Of a DNA stretch of 27,088 nucleotides, positions 23,864 through 27,088 are shown in pieces. Below the pieces are notes generated by a model. It was not told where the DNA came from. It did not search any database and saw only the letters and a list, made by a program, of their open reading frames with translations. Origin of the DNA: Pseudomonadota bacterium. GTDB taxonomy: Bacteria; Pseudomonadota; Alphaproteobacteria; Rhizobiales; Xanthobacteraceae. The stretch's first letter is position 1. Each line of letters starts with the position of its first letter. The stretch is from the NCBI GenBank assembly GCA_023404705.1, contig JAEYAU010000100.1:1-27088 (forward strand). The letters are read 5' to 3'. Position numbers and translations under genes: made by a program.

Positions 23864-24340
23864 ATGCTTCGCGCAATTCTACTCGGCCTCGGTCTGGTCG
23901 CGCTGGCGCAGCCTGCGCAGGCGCAGGACGCGCGCGCGGAGCTCAACGCGCTGATCGCGAGCCATGCGTCCGCGAACCGGGTTCCCGAGACCCTGGTGCA
24001 CCGGATCATCGTTCGCGAGAGCCGCTACAACGCGAAAGCGGTCGGCCGCGGCGGCGTGCTCGGTCTGATGCAGATCAAGCTCGCGACCGCGCGCGGCGTC
24101 GGCTACACGGGCGACGCCGATGGGCTGCTCGACGCCAACACCAATCTCACTTACGGCGTGCGCTATCTCGCGGGCGCCTTTCGCGCGGCTGACGGCAATC
24201 ACGACCGCGCCGTCGCCTTCTACGCGAGCGGCTACTATGCGCAGGCGAAGCGCAAGCGGCTGATCCCGGGCAAGCCGCTCGATCTCGCCTCGGCGGCGAG
24301 CCGCCCCGTCACGCTGACCAACAGCAAAGCAGCCGACTAA
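23864..24340 (+). CDS. Lytic transglycosylase (SLT domain), compact paralog
   Basis: 158 residues from ATG 23864, preceded by AGGGGAC. After a signal peptide (MLRAILLGLGLVALAQPAQA) the SLT domain starts almost at once: LVHRIIVRESRYN with catalytic Glu52, GVLGLMQI, ATARGVGYTG, NLTYGVRYLAGAFR and AVAFYASGYY. The core matches the gene at 11858 closely (shared LVHR-I-RESRYN, GLLDA-TN-TY, YLAGA, YASGYY), so the two are paralogs; this one lacks the ~90-residue spacer and the basic tail. It cleaves peptidoglycan glycan strands in the periplasm. It is divergent from the EcfG-controlled DUF1328 gene. Confidence 0.9.
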   Translation: MLRAILLGLGLVALAQPAQAQDARAELNALIASHASANRVPETLVHRIIVRESRYNAKAVGRGGVLGLMQIKLATARGVGYTGDADGLLDANTNLTYGVRYLAGAFRAADGNHDRAVAFYASGYYAQAKRKRLIPGKPLDLASAASRPVTLTNSKAAD

Positions 24341-24503
24341 CGGCGCGTCTTGCGCGGGATTCCGGCACGCCTCGCGCGTGCTGCGTGATGTTGCGTCCTT
24401 GCGCGTGCCGCGCACGGCGCCAAACCTTACTCATCTCCTAACATATTGATACAAACTGTTTTTCGGACCCTAGCGGCAATTCAATCGTTGTCTGTCATGT
24501 GTA

Positions 24504-24521
24504 GCCGAGGGAAAATTCGGC
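24504..24521 (+). promoter_or_regulatory. Small leader hairpin before the PilZ gene
   Basis: GCCGA at 24504-24508 pairs with TCGGC at 24517-24521. The GAGGG inside it is the only Shine-Dalgarno-like element upstream of the PilZ start, but it is 24 bases away. The surrounding stretch 24423-24534 is clearly more AT-rich than the genes on either side. Confidence 0.3.
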
Positions 24522-24534
24522 CAATCACACATCC

Positions 24535-24831
24535 ATGCTGTCAGACCGTCGACGATCAACGCGCCACACCATGCGTGGATTGGCCAAGATCCGGCATTCC
24601 GGAAGCACCCTTCCGAGGGATTGCTGGGTCACGGATATTTCGGACGGCGGCGCGCGCCTGTTCGTCGAGGGCTACGACCTGCCCGACCAGTTCACGCTCG
24701 CGCTCGACAATGTGCGGCCGCGCGAATGCCGCGTCGTCTGGCGCCTCGGCCACGAGGTGGGCTGCGAGTTCACGGACGGCCGCCAGCATGACTTCGCGGG
24801 CGACGTCATGCGCGCAAAGCGCAAGGCCTGA
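24535..24831 (+). CDS. PilZ-domain protein (c-di-GMP receptor type)
   Basis: 98 residues forming a single PilZ domain. Both c-di-GMP-binding motifs are intact: RxxxR as Arg6-Arg10 in DRRRSTRH, and DxSxxG as Asp34-Ser36-Gly39 in TDISDGGARL. The rest of the barrel follows (FTLALD, CRVVWRLGHEVGCEF). Stand-alone PilZ proteins report c-di-GMP levels to motility, polysaccharide or development functions; the partner here is unknown. No ribosome site is found at normal distance before ATG 24535. Its stop codon abuts that of the convergent helicase gene with no gap. Confidence 0.9.
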   Translation: MLSDRRRSTRHTMRGLAKIRHSGSTLPRDCWVTDISDGGARLFVEGYDLPDQFTLALDNVRPRECRVVWRLGHEVGCEFTDGRQHDFAGDVMRAKRKA

Positions 24832-25950
24832 TCACGGCAGCACCACGGTGAGCCGTTTCGCGGCGCGCGTCACGCCGGTGTAGAGCCAGCGCTCGCGGCT
24901 CTCCTGAAACGCGAAGGACTCGTCGAACAACACGACGTCATCCCACTGCGAGCCCTGCGCCTTGTGCACAGTCAGCACGTAGCCGAAATCGAACTCGTCG
25001 TAACGCTTGCGCAGCGACCAATCGAGCTCCTCGATGGCGCCCGTGAAGCATTCCGGGCGCACCGACACTTTCACGGGCTTGGCGAAGCCCTCGTCCGGCG
25101 TGAGGCGCATGCTGAGCACGCCGGTCTTGCGCGCGCGCGCGGTGCCGACCTGCCAGAGCGAGCCGTTGAACAAGCCCTTCTTCTTGTTGTTGCGCAGGCA
25201 AACCAGCTTGTCGCCCGCGAGCGGGAGCGGCTCGGTGAGGCCGCGTCGCTCGCGCATGCGCGCATTGTAGGCACGCCGCGTGGCGTTGCGGCCGACCAGC
25301 ACCTGGTCGGCTTCGAGCACGCGCTGCGGATCGAGCTCGCTGCGCCGCACGACCTGCGTCGTGCCGTAGTCGGCGGGCGCGAGCCGCTCGCCGGCGCGGA
25401 TCTGCATCGAGAGGCGCACGATCGGATCGTTCTCGGCCTGGCGATGCACCTCGGTCAGCATTGCGTCGGGCTCGGCCTCGGTGAAGAAGCCGCCGCCCTG
25501 GATCGGCGGCAACTGCGCGGGATCGCCGAGCACCAGGAGTGGCGCGCCGAAGGACATCAGGTCGCGGCCGAGCTCGGCATCGACCATGGAGCATTCGTCG
25601 ATGATGATCAGCTTGGCGTCGGCGGCCGGCGAGTCGTTCCAGAGCTCGAAGCTCGGCATCTCCTCGTCGCGCTCGCGCGCGCGATAGATGAGGCTGTGGA
25701 TCGTGGACGCGTCGGTGCAGCCTTTCGAGCGCATGACCAGCGCGGCCTTGCCCGTGAAGGCCGCGAACAGCACCTCGCCCTCGACGCCCGCCGCGATGTG
25801 CTTGGCCAGCGTCGTCTTGCCGGTTCCCGCATAGCCGAACAGGCGGAAGATCTGCGGCACGCCGCGATCGCCCGGCCCGGACGCGAGCCAGTCCGCCACC
25901 GCCTTCAGGGCGGCCTCTTGATGCGGCGTGAAAGTGGACGTCGATCGCAT
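24832..25950 (-). CDS. RecD-like ATP-dependent DNA helicase (superfamily 1B)
   Basis: 372 residues. Order of motifs: a Q-motif-like TPHQEAALKAV at 8-18, Walker A FGYAGTGKTT at 38-47 (Lys45), Walker B LIIIDECSMVD with Asp118/Glu119, motif III LVLGDPAQLPPI at 139-150, and motif V/VI near the end (VLTVHKAQGSQWDDVVL, then WLYTGVTRAAKRL) in a UvrD_C_2-type domain. It lacks the N-terminal RecBC-interacting region of RecD and the long N-terminus of RecD2, so it is a compact stand-alone helicase, probably 5'-to-3' by family. It is common in alphaproteobacteria, and no RecB or RecC gene adjoins it. Confidence 0.93.
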   Translation of the reverse strand: MRSTSTFTPHQEAALKAVADWLASGPGDRGVPQIFRLFGYAGTGKTTLAKHIAAGVEGEVLFAAFTGKAALVMRSKGCTDASTIHSLIYRARERDEEMPSFELWNDSPAADAKLIIIDECSMVDAELGRDLMSFGAPLLVLGDPAQLPPIQGGGFFTEAEPDAMLTEVHRQAENDPIVRLSMQIRAGERLAPADYGTTQVVRRSELDPQRVLEADQVLVGRNATRRAYNARMRERRGLTEPLPLAGDKLVCLRNNKKKGLFNGSLWQVGTARARKTGVLSMRLTPDEGFAKPVKVSVRPECFTGAIEELDWSLRKRYDEFDFGYVLTVHKAQGSQWDDVVLFDESFAFQESRERWLYTGVTRAAKRLTVVLP

Positions 25951-26016
25951 CCGGGTTCACAGACCTCCGGGTTCGTGCTCATTTGGCGCCCGGACCGAAA
26001 TGGGGGAGCACGCCGA

Positions 26017-26982
26017 ATGATGACCAAGCCGCATTGCCCGATCATCACGCTGGAGGAGCATTACTGGGATTCCGAGCTGATCGCGACCTACGAGAAGGCC
26101 GATATGGCGGGTGGGCCGGAGCAGATCAAGCGTCTCAACGACCTGGGCGAGCTGCGGCTGAAGGAGATGGACGAGGCCGGCATCGACGTGCAGGTGATCT
26201 CGCATGGCGCGCCCTCGACCCAGAAGCTCGAAGGAGCCGGCGCCGTCGCGCTGACGCAGCGCGTGAACGACCGGCTACATGCGGCGATCGGCGCGCATCC
26301 GACCCGGTTCGCGGGTTTTGCGGCGCTGCCGACCAGCGATCCGGCGGCGGCCGCGGACGAGCTCGAGCGCTGCGTCACGAAGCTCGGCTTCAAGGGCGCG
26401 ATGCTGCACGGCATGGCGAACGGCGTGTTCCTCGACGACCAGCGCTTCTGGCCGATCTATGAGCGCGCCGCCGCGCTCGACGTGCCGATCTATCTGCATC
26501 CCTCGCTGCCGCATCCCGCCGTGATGGACGTCTACTACAAGGACTACGCCAAGGACTTCCCCATGGTGATCCGCGCCGCCTGGGGCTTCACGGTCGAGAC
26601 CGCGACACTGGCGGTGCGGCTCGTATTGTCGGGCGTGTTCGACAAGCATCCGGGCCTCAAGATCATTCTCGGCCATCTCGGCGAGACGCTGCCCTATTTC
26701 GTCTGGCGCATCGACCATGCGCTCTCGCGCCCGGGGCAGAAGTCGATGAGTTTCCGCGACATCTTCTGCGGCCACTTCTACGTCACGAGCAGCGGCAACT
26801 TCTCCAATCCGGCGCTGCTCTGCTGCCTGATGGAGCTCGGCGTCGATCGCGTCCTGTTCTCGGTCGACTGGCCCTTCGTTTCAAATCCGCCGGCGGTGCG
26901 CTGGATCGAAAGCGCGCCGATCTGCGACGAGGACAAGGCGAAGATCCTCAGCGGCAACGCGAAGCGGCTGCTGCGGCTCTAG
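26017..26982 (+). CDS. Amidohydrolase-2 family metal-dependent decarboxylase (gamma-resorcylate/2,3-dihydroxybenzoate decarboxylase-like)
   Basis: 321 residues from ATG 26017, about eight bases after GGGGGAG; a second ATG follows at once. The TIM-barrel metal site matches the decarboxylase branch of the family: Glu13-x-His15 (TLEEHYW), His161 (YLHPSLPHP), His220 (ILGHLGE) and Asp284 (FSVDWPF), with spacing close to that in gamma-resorcylate decarboxylase (E8/H10/H164/H218/D287). This supports a nonoxidative decarboxylase of an aromatic or related acid rather than a true amide hydrolase. The neighbours give no pathway context: it is divergent from the helicase and followed by a convergent gene. 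Confidence 0.87.
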   Translation: MMTKPHCPIITLEEHYWDSELIATYEKADMAGGPEQIKRLNDLGELRLKEMDEAGIDVQVISHGAPSTQKLEGAGAVALTQRVNDRLHAAIGAHPTRFAGFAALPTSDPAAAADELERCVTKLGFKGAMLHGMANGVFLDDQRFWPIYERAAALDVPIYLHPSLPHPAVMDVYYKDYAKDFPMVIRAAWGFTVETATLAVRLVLSGVFDKHPGLKIILGHLGETLPYFVWRIDHALSRPGQKSMSFRDIFCGHFYVTSSGNFSNPALLCCLMELGVDRVLFSVDWPFVSNPPAVRWIESAPICDEDKAKILSGNAKRLLRL

Positions 26983-27000
26983 AGCTTCGTTTTGCCGGCG

Positions 27001-27088
27001 CTAGCGACGCGGCGGTCCAAACAGCGTCTCGAAGAAGTCTCTCTGCCGCGGCGGCGGTGCGGGCCGCGGACGGGGCGCCGGGCGCGGG
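27001..27088 (-). CDS. 3' end of a proline/arginine-rich protein (cut by window edge)
   Basis: Reading the minus strand from the window edge, one frame gives a Pro/Arg/Ala-rich run followed by QRDFFETLFGPPRR and TAG at 27003-27001. A proline-rich stretch ending in FF-x-x-LFG resembles the C-termini of some rhizobial secreted proteins of unknown function. Only 28 residues are visible, so no identification is made. The gene starts outside the window and converges on the decarboxylase gene. Confidence 0.5.
   Translation of the reverse strand, partial: PRPAPRPRPAPPPRQRDFFETLFGPPRR

Overview
The window is GC-rich, densely coded DNA from an alphaproteobacterium, most likely Hyphomicrobiales (Bradyrhizobium/Xanthobacteraceae-like). 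The evidence is an alphaproteobacterial-type RpoD, families common in that group (DUF1236, HlyU-like, DUF6064, DUF1328), and three promoters matching the alphaproteobacterial general-stress sigma factor EcfG (GGAAC, 16-17 bases, CGTT). This placement is inference from protein families and motifs; no database was searched.

Layout. 1-1440: 3' part of rpoD and its terminator. 1528-6230: a probable accessory segment, holding a KAP-type P-loop NTPase with an unusual lower-GC N-terminal domain, a possible 29-residue peptide, and a convergent unrecognised 630-residue membrane protein. 6390-7259: secreted dienelactone-hydrolase-like enzyme. 7260-7828: a 570-base gap without a convincing gene but full of perfect inverted repeats, preceded by a plausible promoter. 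I read it as a candidate structured RNA of about 440 nt with two mutually exclusive long helices. 7829-11257: mostly small envelope or housekeeping genes (DUF1444 protein with an internal duplication, a small secreted protein, YciA-type thioesterase, HlyU-like protein, DUF1236 protein behind an EcfG promoter, a Tat-like secreted protein). 11443-12702: an EcfG-type small hydrophilic protein divergent from a lytic transglycosylase, ending at a strong terminator. 12721-13137: wreck of a CHAP-type cell-wall hydrolase gene. 13141-15980: a minus-strand set of PEBP/YbhB, DUF6064, Tat-exported aldo/keto reductase and redoxin. 16196-18452: HerA-like ATPase, then a convergent Rid-family protein.

18542-23489 is the clearest operon: a FadR-type GntR regulator with an upstream palindrome, TRAP transporter genes dctP-dctQ-dctM and an L-idonate 5-dehydrogenase-like enzyme. 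Two of its junctions are 4-base overlaps, and a hairpin lies between dctP and dctQ. It probably takes up and oxidises a sugar acid or polyol under control of its own repressor. 23486-24340 repeats the earlier arrangement: an EcfG-type small gene (DUF1328) divergent from a second, shorter lytic transglycosylase. The window ends with a PilZ protein, a RecD-like helicase, an amidohydrolase-family decarboxylase and the 3' end of a proline-rich gene on the minus strand.

The most interesting items are the structured intergenic region at 7302-7755, the KAP NTPase/membrane-protein segment at 1528-6230, and the repeated pairing of an EcfG-controlled small gene with a divergent lytic transglycosylase.
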